From positions 13,424,387 to 13,488,386 of the forward strand of contig JAEMBT020000006.1 of assembly GCA_018873245.2 (NCBI GenBank): 64,000 nt of DNA, written 5' to 3'. Source of the DNA: Archegozetes longisetosus. Its lineage: Eukaryota; Arthropoda; Arachnida; Sarcoptiformes; Trhypochthoniidae. This document shows, piece after piece, positions 1-15,900 of the stretch. How positions within the stretch are numbered: the first letter of the stretch is position 1; every line of letters starts with the position of its first letter. Position numbers and translations under genes: made by a program. The notes beneath the pieces were generated by a model. That model had not been told where the DNA came from. It worked only from the letters and a program-made list of their open reading frames with translations, and did no database searches.

Positions 1-2
1 CA

Positions 3-170
3 GGAGTTGCACCGGGACCAGGTTTTCAGCCGAGAGCTGCACCTGGTGGCGATCCCAACAGACCGTTAGGACCGATGGGACCAGAATTCAATGATCCTGA
101 TGTGACAATGATTGACCCCAAATTAATGCCCGGAAATAGTGGACGTTTTCCTGGCAAAATTATGGCTTAA
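3..170 (+). CDS. C-terminal end of an unidentified Gly/Pro-rich protein (partial)
   Basis: An open frame enters from the left edge and stops at TAA 168-170, giving 55 residues. It is rich in Gly, Pro and Arg, with short repeated PG/GP steps, and ends in a basic tail, GRFPGKIMA. The low Ser/Thr and regular Pro spacing look like a disordered C-terminal tail, not a folded domain. I do not recognise the family. The gene runs toward CYFIP, so the two are convergent. A possible poly(A) signal AATAAA lies near 733. The reading frame is clear; the exon start is outside the window. Confidence 0.6.
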   Translation, partial: GVAPGPGFQPRAAPGGDPNRPLGPMGPEFNDPDVTMIDPKLMPGNSGRFPGKIMA

Positions 171-1357
171 ATAATTGATCGGTTGGAATCAGTTCTCATT
201 AACGTGTTTTATGAATTGCACTCAAAAATCATACATAAATTTGAATCTTTTTTAGAGAATTAGCTGAGGAAGTATACTAAAGTTGAATTTAATATGCATA
301 AAAATGGCTTAAAAGGTCTGGTATATTCCCCAATTAGATATTTTGATTACATTCAGTTTTATAACTATACATTATGTAAGCTGGTCGCTTTCATATCTGA
401 CTTGTCTTCCATACTATAACACTATTTGTATATTATAATTAACTGAACAATTAATTAATATTAATTGCGTAAAATTGATTTGGCGCCTCACTTTCCTTGA
501 CCATGAAGTCTGTCATATTATTAAACTTACATAATATTGCAGTTACGATTGACAAATACCAATGAAAATGTGAAGGCTGTTTTAAGAAACGCGTTCATTA
601 AGTAGAAGAAAAAGGCTAAAGCCTCTCTTCTTTTGATAACTTATCATTATCAAAATAATTTTCATCAATAATTTATTACTTTCCAATATATAATATAAAT
701 ATATAAATATGTGTAAAATAATCTTTTCTTAATAATAAATGCATTAATTAACATATTATGAAGTTTACTTTCAAGAGTAAACATAAAAAGTAAAAACTAT
801 AAAATTACAATAATTATAGGTTTACACAACTTTAACTATTTTCGATTTACTGGATAAAAATCAATTAATAAAAAATGGAAAACTATATTGAATGTTAGTA
901 AAACTCATATAACTTGAAATGCTCGTATGAATTTTTAACGCAATATTTGTTTCGAGAAGTTCTAAAAATTTCAAGTAATGCTAAATAATCTTGAACAAGT
1001 TTATACACTAAAAGAACGGCTAAAAACTGTGTATTATTTTATACTTATATGAAATAAGTTCATTCGATGTCTGTTTTTCGACAGAATGAACATAAAAATT
1101 TCAACAAAGTATCAGGTGTTCAAATACTTTCCGATTGATTCGAAACTCATAAATAACTTGTCAGTGAAATGACTGAACTGTATTATTCTCTGATAGCTCG
1201 TTGGTGCTGAAGCATAATCGCAGCCCTCATATAAATTGGTGCAGAATTTGCTAAATTGACAAAAATATAGGATTAATGCAAGTTATATAAAAAGACTGAT
1301 TCGCTCTCATTAGTGATATGATATTTAAGTTTATTTTACTTAAAGAAGGAAAGCAAA
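171..1357. other. Convergent intergenic region with 3' UTRs
   Basis: No convincing coding frame was seen. It lies between the 3' ends of the left-edge gene (+) and CYFIP (-). On the minus strand an AATAAA (complement of TTTATT at 1330-1335) sits about 23 nt past the CYFIP stop and is the likely CYFIP poly(A) signal. The rest is AT-rich. Confidence 0.5.
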
Positions 1358-7167
<5,810 letters not shown>

Positions 7168-9145
7168 ATGAACTCAAATCAGAATAATAGCATTGATGAA
7201 AAATTGGATTGTATTGATATTGATATCAGTAATAGCTCTCAAGTTGGTAATTTATCGATTAATCAATTAGTCGAATGTGAGTTAGATTGTTGTATTACTG
7301 ATGAAGATGAGAATTGGGACACAAGTGAAGACTTGTCTCAAAAAGAAGCAGTGACATTCCCACCAACAATTAATGATGTTTTCAATGGCTATAAACTTGT
7401 CGAAAGAGTTAAAAATGATATAAATTGTGTTGTATTTGTTTGCCATAAAGTTTCTCAAAGAGAAATCAAACTGATCGCAAAGATAGCTATCAATAAAGAA
7501 GAATCGAAACTACGTAAAGAATACAGAAACTATTTGCTACTGGAAGGTGGAGATTGCGTTCCAAAACTTATCGACAATTTTTGGTAGGAACTACAATAGA
7601 TTTATATTTGATTTGGGGAAAATGTTTCGTTTTCTAACTATCTATTCTAGAATTTTAAACTATCAGGAAAATATCTTTACGGTTACTTTCATAATTGAAC
7701 TCCAATATTAATTATTTTTGGGATATCCGACTTGAAAGTTTGAGTTTTCTGTCAAATATTTCTAAAATATTCTCGATTCATTGTTTTTTAGTGAAAACCG
7801 CATCCTCTTAGTCCCTCTTTCTTAAAAATAGATTATTTAAATTTTTTTCATCAAAGAGTTCGAACTTTCAAGTCGAATATCTCGAAGATCCAAAACTATC
7901 TTTCAATAAGTCCTATATGTTCGTGATTCTTGAAGTAAGATGAAACGAATGATGCTGTCGAGTTTATGATCCATAAAAATCAACCCTAACCTTAAAATTT
8001 TATAATATAAACTCAATCGTCCCTTATTTAAAAAAGTTTTGCTAAACTATATCTTTTTTTTATAGCGTCTCCTAATGGGACCATCCCCTAATGGTATTTT
8101 CCCGATATTGTACTTCTCCATAGCTGATTTTTCATGAATCCAAATTATTTTCAACAACTATCTTAATGATCCATACAATATTTGAATGAAGTTCAATGGC
8201 TTTAAATAAGTCTATAGTAATTAAATTTTATTCCAAAGTGAATATTAAAAAGTACTATTAAGATCGAAGATCGGTTGATATAAATCTAGATTTTTTGATA
8301 GTTTAAAACTGATTGATAAATACGAATAATTGTAAATTATTTGATTCTAATCTTAACGAACAGGTGGAAAGTTCTGGAACATCCCGATTGGGATTTCTAT
8401 ACGAATTGGGGAATGATTGTGATCGAAAAGTTCAATAATTATTTTTCATTTTCGAGCAAACGTTTTTCTAACCAAAAGCTAAAAATTGAAAAGTTAATTC
8501 CAATGGCTTTACAACAAATCTCATTACTTGAATACGTTCACAGCAAGGGATTAACGCATAGGGGCGTAAAACCTGACAATTTTGTTGTCTCAACGAGAGA
8601 CGAAACTAAATTCTATATAATAGACTTTAATCGTTCGAAGTCGTATTTAACTGTCGATAATAAACATTGTGGATATCAAAGGGATAGCAATCTTCCGACT
8701 GGTAACCCTTTATTTCACTCCCTCAACTATCACAATGGAATTCGACGCACAAGACGTGATGATATGGAATCGTTAGGTCTCTGTTGGGTCTATCAATTGA
8801 AAGGTCGACTTCCGTGGAGTGATGTCGTTAAGCCAGTTGATAAGTATAAGCATAATGACTATATTAAAAAAGTTGGTCATAGAGTTAGAGGGACTACTAT
8901 TGAACAGTTATGTGAAGGTTATTGGTTCCTGGTTTTTATAAATATTTTATCTAAATTGATTCAATATTTTGATTACAATTGCAGATCTGCCAGAAAATTT
9001 CGTCAAGTATTTCAAAATGTGTAGAGAATTAGGCTTTAAAGACAAACCTAACTATGATGAGATGAGACGCTTAATAAGAGAGTCATTTGATCCTAATATT
9101 AAAGATAATACCGGGATTAGTGATGATTCAGGCATTTTATCGTGA
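7168..9145 (+). CDS. CK1-superfamily predicted pseudokinase (HRD to HRG), 3 exons
   Basis: Exons 7168-7583, 8364-8917 and 8985-9145 join in phase (introns 780 and 67 nt) to give about 376 residues. Residues 1-65 are an acidic Asn/Ser-rich leader. A casein-kinase-1-like domain follows: the VAIK-equivalent Lys in LIAKIA (about 105), an alpha-C Glu in LRKEY (about 118), then LLEYVHSKGLTHRGVKPDN (about 193-211), IIDFN (about 224-228), TGNPLF, RRTRRDDMESLG and KGRLPW. The CK1 hallmark RRDD-ESLG is intact. The catalytic loop reads HRG, so the proton-accepting Asp is gone, and DFG is DFN, keeping the metal-binding Asp. By family knowledge it should bind nucleotide at most and be catalytically weak or dead; a scaffold or regulatory role is inference. 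The third exon has the CK1 C-lobe end (EDLPENFVKYF...DKPNYDEMRRL). VRK-type membership is the main alternative. Confidence 0.85.
7721..7890. repeat. Short inverted repeat inside pseudokinase intron 1
   Basis: About 20 bp at 7721-7740 (GATATCCGACTTGAAAGTT) is nearly the reverse complement of 7863-7883 in the intron, separated by about 120 bp. It may be a small MITE relic; no target duplication was seen. Confidence 0.4.
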
Positions 9146-10297
9146 TCCCATATTTTTATTATGCTATTTATGTCATAATTGACTCAAGCGAACTATAATC
9201 ACTTCAATACCCTTAAAGTTGAAGTTTAAACCTTGAATTTGATTACCTAAATCTTCAATAATTAATAATCGTGTTCCTGTGAGAAATTTACGAAAATGAA
9301 TTACTTTATTTTTTCCATTGAAGAAATCTGTTTGCGTTAAACCTAAATTAAGTAATACAGTGGAATAAAATGATTTTGTATGAAATACTAAATAATCCTT
9401 CTAAAACTATGTTTTTCTATTGTCGGCAACTAACTTGGTTTGTGTTAAGAAAGTTGGTAAATATTTTTGTTATTTATATTTTCAAGTAAGAAAATAACTT
9501 ATGTTAAATAGTATTTGCAATATGAGAATCACTTCAATAATTTAAACATTTTTCGTTTTTGTCATTTTTATACAAATAAATCATTTGCTAATAAATTCAA
9601 GTTCTCACAAACATTGAGACGTGAAATAAGACTTATTTATTTTATACCAACGGGTTACAAATAAAATTTTGCCGTGCTTTACAACCAACTTTATTCTGTC
9701 TAATTGATTGAATCTATATATTTTGTTAATATTTCATAAAACTTGTATTACTATTCTATAAAATGCATTTGCTAATTATTTAGTAAATATTTAGCTAGTC
9801 AAATTTTAAACAGTTTCTTAAAGTCATGCGATTTTTCATTTGTACAGCCAATGAAATAACATTTTGTTTATAAATCTTTAAATATTTATTAAATCAATAA
9901 AGTGACGTACTGAAATTTAGAGCTTGGTACTAGATGTGTTTGAAAATAAAAGTTGAACTAATTTGATTCAATAATTTCTTAGATAATCAAGTTAATATTA
10001 ATCCATATTTTTCAAATTTTCAAATTCCTGACAAGTTATAATTTTGACCAAAAGTATTGCTCTTATTTTTAATCTCTTTTAATGAAAAGCAAAAACTGCA
10101 CAAAAGAACTCATTCTGATGAATGTTTTCTGTAAAATTTTGACATTTACCCGAACTGGTGATTTGTTCCCTATAATCTCAATAAAAGTTTTAATCAAATC
10201 AAAAATGCTAATGCGATCGATATTTAATTCTGTAAAAAATTTATATAAATAGAGAAAATTAATATGACATATAACTTTAATAGTAGCATTACTATGC
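9146..10297. other. AT-rich intergenic DNA
   Basis: No gene recognised. It contains the kinase 3' UTR and a short motif around 9645-9690 (ACGGGTTACAAATAAAATTTT) that recurs inverted near 11470-11505, on the other side of the foldback element. This hints at a larger, mostly decayed inverted unit. Confidence 0.4.
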
Positions 10298-10300
10298 TAA

Positions 10301-11225
10301 CAAGGAAGAGTATGGAAATGTAGAGGTCTCGATTTTAATGAAATTTTTTTGTGAAACAAGTATTGTATGCTTATAAAATTTAAGGTACTCGTTTCTGCTT
10401 AATGTGGTTCTTATAACAATTAGGACCCGATAAATATTTTAGAAATCATATATAAATAAATGGAGTAATCCGGACTAGTGTGTCTAAGGGGGCTCTCGAC
10501 CCTCCACGTCCAAGTACAATACATCATTGGACTCAGTTCGTCTAGCTGAACATTTTGATACCACACTTGACCACTTTTAACCCGAACCTGACCACTTCTG
10601 GCTAACTCCCGACGGAAGTGGCCGACTCCGCCAAGTGATATATCGTTGGACTCGGGACATCGAACTGAGCATTTTGATTTCCCACTTGATCGATTATCAC
10701 AAGTAGTTCTCGAGATATTCATCTTTGTTTGGTTTAGTACCTCGTAGCGGATAAACCTTGATTTAGAGAATCATAACCCAAACAAGCCTGATGTAAACTA
10801 AGGTTGAGTATCTCGAGAACTACTTGAGATAGTTGATCAAGTGAGGTAGCAAAATGCTCAGTTCGATGTCCTGAGTCCAACAATATACCACTTGGCGGAG
10901 TCGGCCACTTCCGTCGGGAGTTAGCCAGAAGTGGTCAGGTTCGGGTTGAAAGTGGTCAAGTGTGGTATCAAAATGTTCAGCTAGACGAACTGAATCCAAT
11001 GATGTATTGTACTTGGACGTGGAGGGTCGAGAGCCCCCTTAGACACACTAGTCCGGATTACTCCATTTATTTATATATGATTTCTAAAATATTTATCGGG
11101 TCCTAATTGTTATAAGAACCACATTAAGCAGAAACGAGTACCTTAAATTTTATAAGCATACAATACTTGTTTCACAAAAAAATTTCATTAAAATCGAGAC
11201 CTCTACAGTTCCATACTTTTCCTTG
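10301..11225. mobile_element. Foldback element 1 (about 430 bp arms, TAA target duplication)
   Basis: The left half (from 10301, CAAGGAAGAGTATGGAA) returns as its reverse complement in the right half (ending TTCCATACTTTTCCTTG at 11225). The arms are roughly 430 bp with high identity and a short centre near 10730-10800. Both ends are followed by TAA in direct orientation (10298-10300 and 11226-11228), a 3 bp target duplication. The terminal motif CAAGG and the subterminal CGATTTTAATGAAA resemble the ends of the pogo-like element at 15901-17523, so the same transposase may have moved both. Partial relatives lie at 18395-18760 and 44434-44947. Short open frames inside are read-through of the palindrome, not genes. 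Confidence 0.85.
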
Positions 11226-11228
11226 TAA

Positions 11229-12080
11229 GTATTAATGAGATTAGTCATAGTAAATTATAGCTTTATATTGCAAAAATACTAAGTTGAATTAATGCCAACA
11301 GAGGTTTGTACAAAACTATTTTCTTCCATTTTTATTCAATTGTCTATGTTTTATAAATAAAGAAGGGGATATCTATATAATTATATTAACATAGAAGATA
11401 ATAAATTGCACTATTGACAAATAATAGACTATGCCATTTTTAAAGAGTTAAACAGTAAAAAAGTCAGTTGCAAAACAAGAAAAAATTTTATTTGTAACCC
11501 GTTATATCGTTTCAATGAAGTTAAGTTCCTTTTTTTAAAGTCAAGTAAGACTTTAACATCTCATATACTAGTTGGACTTGCACCGAGTTCGTTTCATTTG
11601 TTATTACTAGTTCGTTCATTTTGTCTTTTATTTGAGATTATTACATACATGTACAGTAGAAATAGTACACGTAGTGATGGAAAAGGGGAACCTACGTTAA
11701 GCCATTGTGCGTGGGCAAGGACTTTTGACCTTGTGGTTCGATGGCAAATGTAGGGACGCATCTTCGAACAAAATATTAGTTCTTAGCTACTTTCGGTTCG
11801 GGACAAAAAAATTTTCCTCACCTTTATAAGATTACGTCTATAGGAGAAAAATTAATTTCAAAGAATCATTTGACCCACGCCCCTGATTAGTTTCTTTTTG
11901 GGTTTACGCTCAAAAATCAACAAAAATGAGTGAATGATTTTGGGAAAGTTTCAGAGTGGATCAAGACTTGGAACATTGAAATCGACTATAGAACTTTTAT
12001 ATGATTTTCATTGCGTGCAGGTTTAAATCATTATTCTTACAAGTGAAACTCTTAAGAGTTTTCGAAAATAGTTAGGAATT
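11229..12080. other. Intergenic DNA, no gene recognised
   Basis: AT-rich with a slightly less AT-rich patch around 11640-11800. A GGTTCGATGGC at about 11735 resembles a tRNA B-box, but no matching A-box or folded tRNA could be made. No coding frame is convincing. Confidence 0.4.
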
Positions 12081-12081
12081 T

Positions 12082-13106
12082 TTCAACATTGTTAGGGCTA
12101 TGAGGATTTAGGGAATTTTCATTCCATGGATCAGGGATTTTTCATAAGAAGCCGGTAAAGTCCCTAAAAATTCGGAAAAAACCACAAAATCCTTGCATTT
12201 TCTAGAAGTTAATTTCAATTTAGCCTATTTTCATGTCACTCAATAACCAAGTACCTAAAGTATTAGACCTAAAAGACTCAAAAGCTCTCTCATTCCGGTG
12301 TTCAATACTGCCCAGTGGTTAATTATCGACCTTTGGACCTTTAAAAAACCCTTTGGTCCAAGTGCGGTTCGAACCCAAGTCGTAGAGTCCAAAGGTCGAT
12401 AATTAATCACTGGGCAGTATCGACCACCGGAATGAGAATTTTTGAGTATTTTAAGTATAATACTGTTATATTAAAACAAAAAGTATTTTAATTTGTTTTT
12501 TAAACTTTCTATTTGTTATAGGAATGAAAGTAAAACTCTTATTTCGTTATGACTATAAAAGGTTATGTTTAGTTCGCTCTAATTATAAAAGTAAATTCTT
12601 ATTCTAATTTAATTACAATAGGAAATTAATTGTTATGAGAATCTAATATTGGAATGCTTGAACATCCCTTTTTAGGAAAACTTTTCTTAAAGTTATAACT
12701 CGAAAATATTCTTAAACATCCTTTTATTAATTAGTCAGAAAAGTATAAAAAGAGAGAGTAATAGAGTAGAAATTAACTGAGTTAGTACGAAAGTGCAAGA
12801 GAGCTTAGACTCAGTGCGACACTTTTAAATCTTTATGTATTATCATTCAATTTATATTTTAATAAAGATTGTTAATTGTTAAAGTCTGAGTTGTTATTTC
12901 GCTATATAAAAATTCACTCTCATAATACTTTAGGCACTTGGTTATTGAGTGACATGAAAATAGGCTAAATTGAAATTAACTTCTAGAAAATGTAAGGATT
13001 TTGTAGTTTTTTCCGAATTTTTAGGGACTTTACCGGCTTCGTATGAAAAATCCCTGATCCATGGAATGAAAATTCCCTAAATCCTCATAGCTATAACAAT
13101 GTTGAA
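12082..13106. mobile_element. Foldback element 2, interrupted by a solo LTR
   Basis: Terminal arms starting TTCAACATTGTTA (12082) and ending as its complement (13106) match over about 180 bp, continuing inward to about 290 bp once the inserted solo LTR (12464-12922) is removed. A second nested hairpin lies in the middle: 12290-12335 pairs with about 12390-12436 (ATTCCGGTG..., AATACTGCCCAGTGGTTAA, TTATCGACCTTTGGA). A B-box-like GGTTCGAACCC at 12366-12376 lies in the hairpin loop. No coding capacity was seen; the element is non-autonomous. Confidence 0.8.
12464..12922 (+). mobile_element. Solo LTR of an LTR retrotransposon with 6 bp target duplication
   Basis: A 459 bp segment begins TGTTATATTA and ends TTCACTCTCA. 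It is flanked by TAATAC on both sides (12458-12463 and 12923-12928). The symmetric arm of foldback 2 provides the empty-site comparison: there the sequence runs through without this insert. Inside are a TATA-like AGTATAAAAAG near 12740 and AATAAA at 12861-12866 in the order expected for U3-R-U5, so the LTR reads on the plus strand. No internal retroelement sequence adjoins, so it is a solo LTR left by LTR-LTR recombination. Confidence 0.85.
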
Positions 13107-13730
13107 TATAAAATTCAATTCAATATAAAATATAGAATTTTCATACCTATTCTTGAAATAAAAGTCAAGTACAAAAAGAGATCGGGATATGTAAAGATAT
13201 TAGAAAATCCAAAAAAATTGATCAAATTGGGCTATTTATATAAAATTTAACAGAAATTTATGTCAATAAATGCGTAGATTGTAATGTACATTTACACTAA
13301 CTTTATATGCTTTAAAACACCTATGAAGGACTTTTATTACGTTAATTGTCATTTAACTATAATTGTTACTGACATTAACAAATGCTCAAACATTTGACAA
13401 TATGTTTCATGTCTTCATATTTTCAAATGTTTGAGCATTTGTTAATGTCAGTTACAATTATAATTAAATGACAATTAACGTAATAAAAGTCCTTCATAGG
13501 TGTTTTAAAGCATATAAAGTTAGTGTAAATGTACATTACAATCTACGCATTTATTGACATAAATTTCTGTTAAATTTTATATAAATTTAGCCCAATTTGA
13601 TTCAATTTTGGAAAAAGTAGTTTTGGATTTTCTAATATCTTTACATATCCCGATCTCTTTTTGTACTTGACTTTTATTTCAAGAATAGGTATGAAAATTC
13701 TATATTTTATATTGAATTGAATTTTATATT
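13105..13730. repeat. Near-perfect 0.6 kb palindrome (about 300 bp arms, about 10 nt loop)
   Basis: The left arm 13105-13404 and right arm 13415-13730 are almost exact reverse complements. The only sizeable difference I see is a roughly 16 nt indel near 13200 versus 13600. The loop is about 13405-13414. No target duplication was found, and the left end abuts foldback 2. Such identity implies recent formation or arm-to-arm conversion. Any transcript through it would form a long hairpin. Its right end is 39 bp from the next gene's start codon. Confidence 0.9.
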
Positions 13731-13769
13731 CATTACAGTCCCGATCGTATTGGCGTAATTAATAAAATC

Positions 13770-14682
13770 ATGAATTGGTTTTGTTTTATATTAATAATTT
13801 TTGGCGCGTATTTAGTTAAAGATTGTGAATCACTTAATTGTGTTAATCAATTTAATTGCACTCGCGACGAAATTGATAAGATGGACGTGCCTAGCAGGTA
13901 ATGTTTAAAGTATCTGCATTTATAATGATACTAATTTTTTATTTATTTTGATCATAAAATTCTATAAAAACAGATTACGACTAGTTAGACAACTTGAATG
14001 TTACTTGAATAAATCTCAGTTCATCCCAGGGTTTAATCGTTGGAGAAATATTGAAGGCATTCTTGAGTTCTACATTGATCGAAATACCTGTGCACCTGGT
14101 ACTTGGGTATCAGTAGTTGACTCATGCATCATTGAAGCAGTAGAACGATCTGTTGCTATAGCTGCTTACAAACAGACTGATGATTTTGGAAACCCTGGTG
14201 CTTCTTGTTATGCTCAATATTTAATTGATTTAAAAAATGGTTTGTTAAAAAAACGCATTGAACACGATAAAAGATGGGGTGCTTGCGAACAAGCAGCGAC
14301 CAATTATGGCACTTCATTAGCAAGTTCTCGCAATTTGAAACCATCATTTGCTGAAAATAACTTCTTTCAACTTTCGCAGGTTTATAGATATATGTTAAGG
14401 AATCCAGAATTATTTAATCCAACGGCCGATGCCAATGCTTTATTTGGTGATAGATGTGTTGTACCTCAAACTATTGTGGGATATTTTACCGACGTTACTC
14501 TTGATGAACCAGTACGTAAAGCAGCGACTGCCATTTATGATGGATCTAATGGTAGATTGTTTAGCAGTATAAATTTGGGGGCTCAAGTTGTATTAGCCTA
14601 TTTGGAATATATCCTTAAAGCTGACTATCTCCTGTACAATTGTTCAGCATCATCTGCAGTAGACATATGTTCACTTATATAA
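13770..14682 (+). CDS. Secreted Cys-containing protein of unknown family, 2 exons
   Basis: Exon 1 (13770-13897) encodes MNWFCFILIIFGAYLVKDC, a good signal peptide, then a short Cys-containing leader. Exon 2 (13974-14682) joins in phase through a 76 nt GT-AG intron. The product is 278 residues, with about ten Cys in the predicted mature part, including LECYL, NTCAPGTW, DSCII, ASCYAQ, GACEQ, DRCVV, YNCSAS and DICSLI. The even spread suggests disulfides in an extracellular protein. NXS/T sites are present. No transmembrane helix was seen beyond the signal. I do not recognise the family. A poly(A) signal AATAAA lies at 14732-14737. The upstream sequence is the 0.6 kb palindrome, so the promoter is inside that repeat or in an unseen 5' exon. 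Confidence 0.75.
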
Positions 14683-15107
14683 CATAATTATTCTCCAAAA
14701 GAATTGTAATAGCAAAGGAATTGCACTTTTAAATAAATAGATATTCTTGGCAGAAAATAAAAATAGATTTACGATTGATTTAAGCTTTTTTGACACTTAT
14801 ATACAAATTTAGAATGAGCATATCCATTATAAGTCTAGCCATAGACGGTCACATACACACCGAGGAATATGGTAAATTAGCATGTGTATTGTGGCATCAC
14901 TATTGGATTCGTAAATTCATTATGAACTATGATTATGGAATTACTGCTATCATATACCGGGTCACAAACTCGTTGGCCTAATGTATTTTAAACACGGTTT
15001 GAGCCTAAGCTAACCAAATGCAATTGGTGGTAAATGAACAATTACAACCAACATTAAAGTACGAATGTGATGTAATACATATATAGCATACTCAAATCAG
15101 TCATATT
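14683..15107. other. 3' UTR and intergenic DNA
   Basis: Contains AATAAA at 14732-14737 for the preceding gene. The remaining short open frames lack family resemblance or start context. Confidence 0.5.
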
Positions 15108-15570
15108 TAGTGTGACCAACCGTCCCCGAATGGCCGGGACAATCCTGGAATTGGAGATTTTGTTCTGGGTTCTGGGATATCCATCTACAGGATGCGATTT
15201 GTCCCAAAGTTTGAGAAAATTCTGAAAAACACTTCATAAAGGCACTTTTAATTTTAAAAATGCAAAAAATAAGTATAATAAACCAATTTTTGAGCGCTTG
15301 AAGTGAAATAAAATCAATGCTAACATAATATAAATAAAATTGCATTTAATTTTTAATTTAAAAATGCATTGTCAATTTTAATCCTGTTGCGGATTACCCA
15401 TTAATGTAATCCTGTTGCTGGGATAATAAGATACTTCTATTCTCCCGGCTATAAAGACTAAAGACTTTATTTTAAGAATAAAATTTAAGTCTGTCCCAGG
15501 ATGTCTCAGAATTGTAAGTCAAATTTTGCATTTTGTTCCGGAATAAGAAGCCACGGAGTTTGTCACCCTA
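15108..15570. mobile_element. hAT-type MITE
   Basis: A 463 bp element with imperfect terminal inverted repeats: left TAGTGTGACCAACCG, right end complement TAGGGTGACAAACTCCG. Flanks GTCATATT and ATCATAAG look like a diverged 8 bp target duplication sharing TCATA. TAG-GTGAC ends are typical of hAT elements. There is no transposase frame. It abuts the Polinton-like polymerase remnant. Confidence 0.7.
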
Positions 15571-15900
15571 ATCATAAGTAGTGTTTGATAAACCAATATA
15601 TGTAGGAATGAGTATATTAGATTTATTGAAAGTTTTGATGTATGATTTCCACTATAACATTATGAAACCAAAATATGGTTATTTTTTATTGAAACAAAAA
15701 AATAAACTTTTAAAAAATGAGAAAGGAGTTCCATATCATAATAGTAAAAAATAATTTTAATCTATCGAAACCAATTTTAAGCAATGAAACTGAATCATAT
15801 GTTAATTCTGGCAAAGACATTATGAGCTATGCGAATTTTAACATGATAAAATCAGAAAAATTAAACATTTATACTATTAATCAAACAAAAATTGCACTAA

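Noticed and set aside
10420..10722. Open reading frame inside foldback 1
   Set aside because: It lies wholly in a palindrome arm, its mirror frame appears in the other arm, and it has no start context or family resemblance.
12366..12376. Exact tRNA B-box (GGTTCGAACCC)
   Set aside because: No T-stem forms around it, no acceptable A-box lies upstream at tRNA distance, and it sits in the loop of a hairpin; a chance match or very old SINE cannot be separated.
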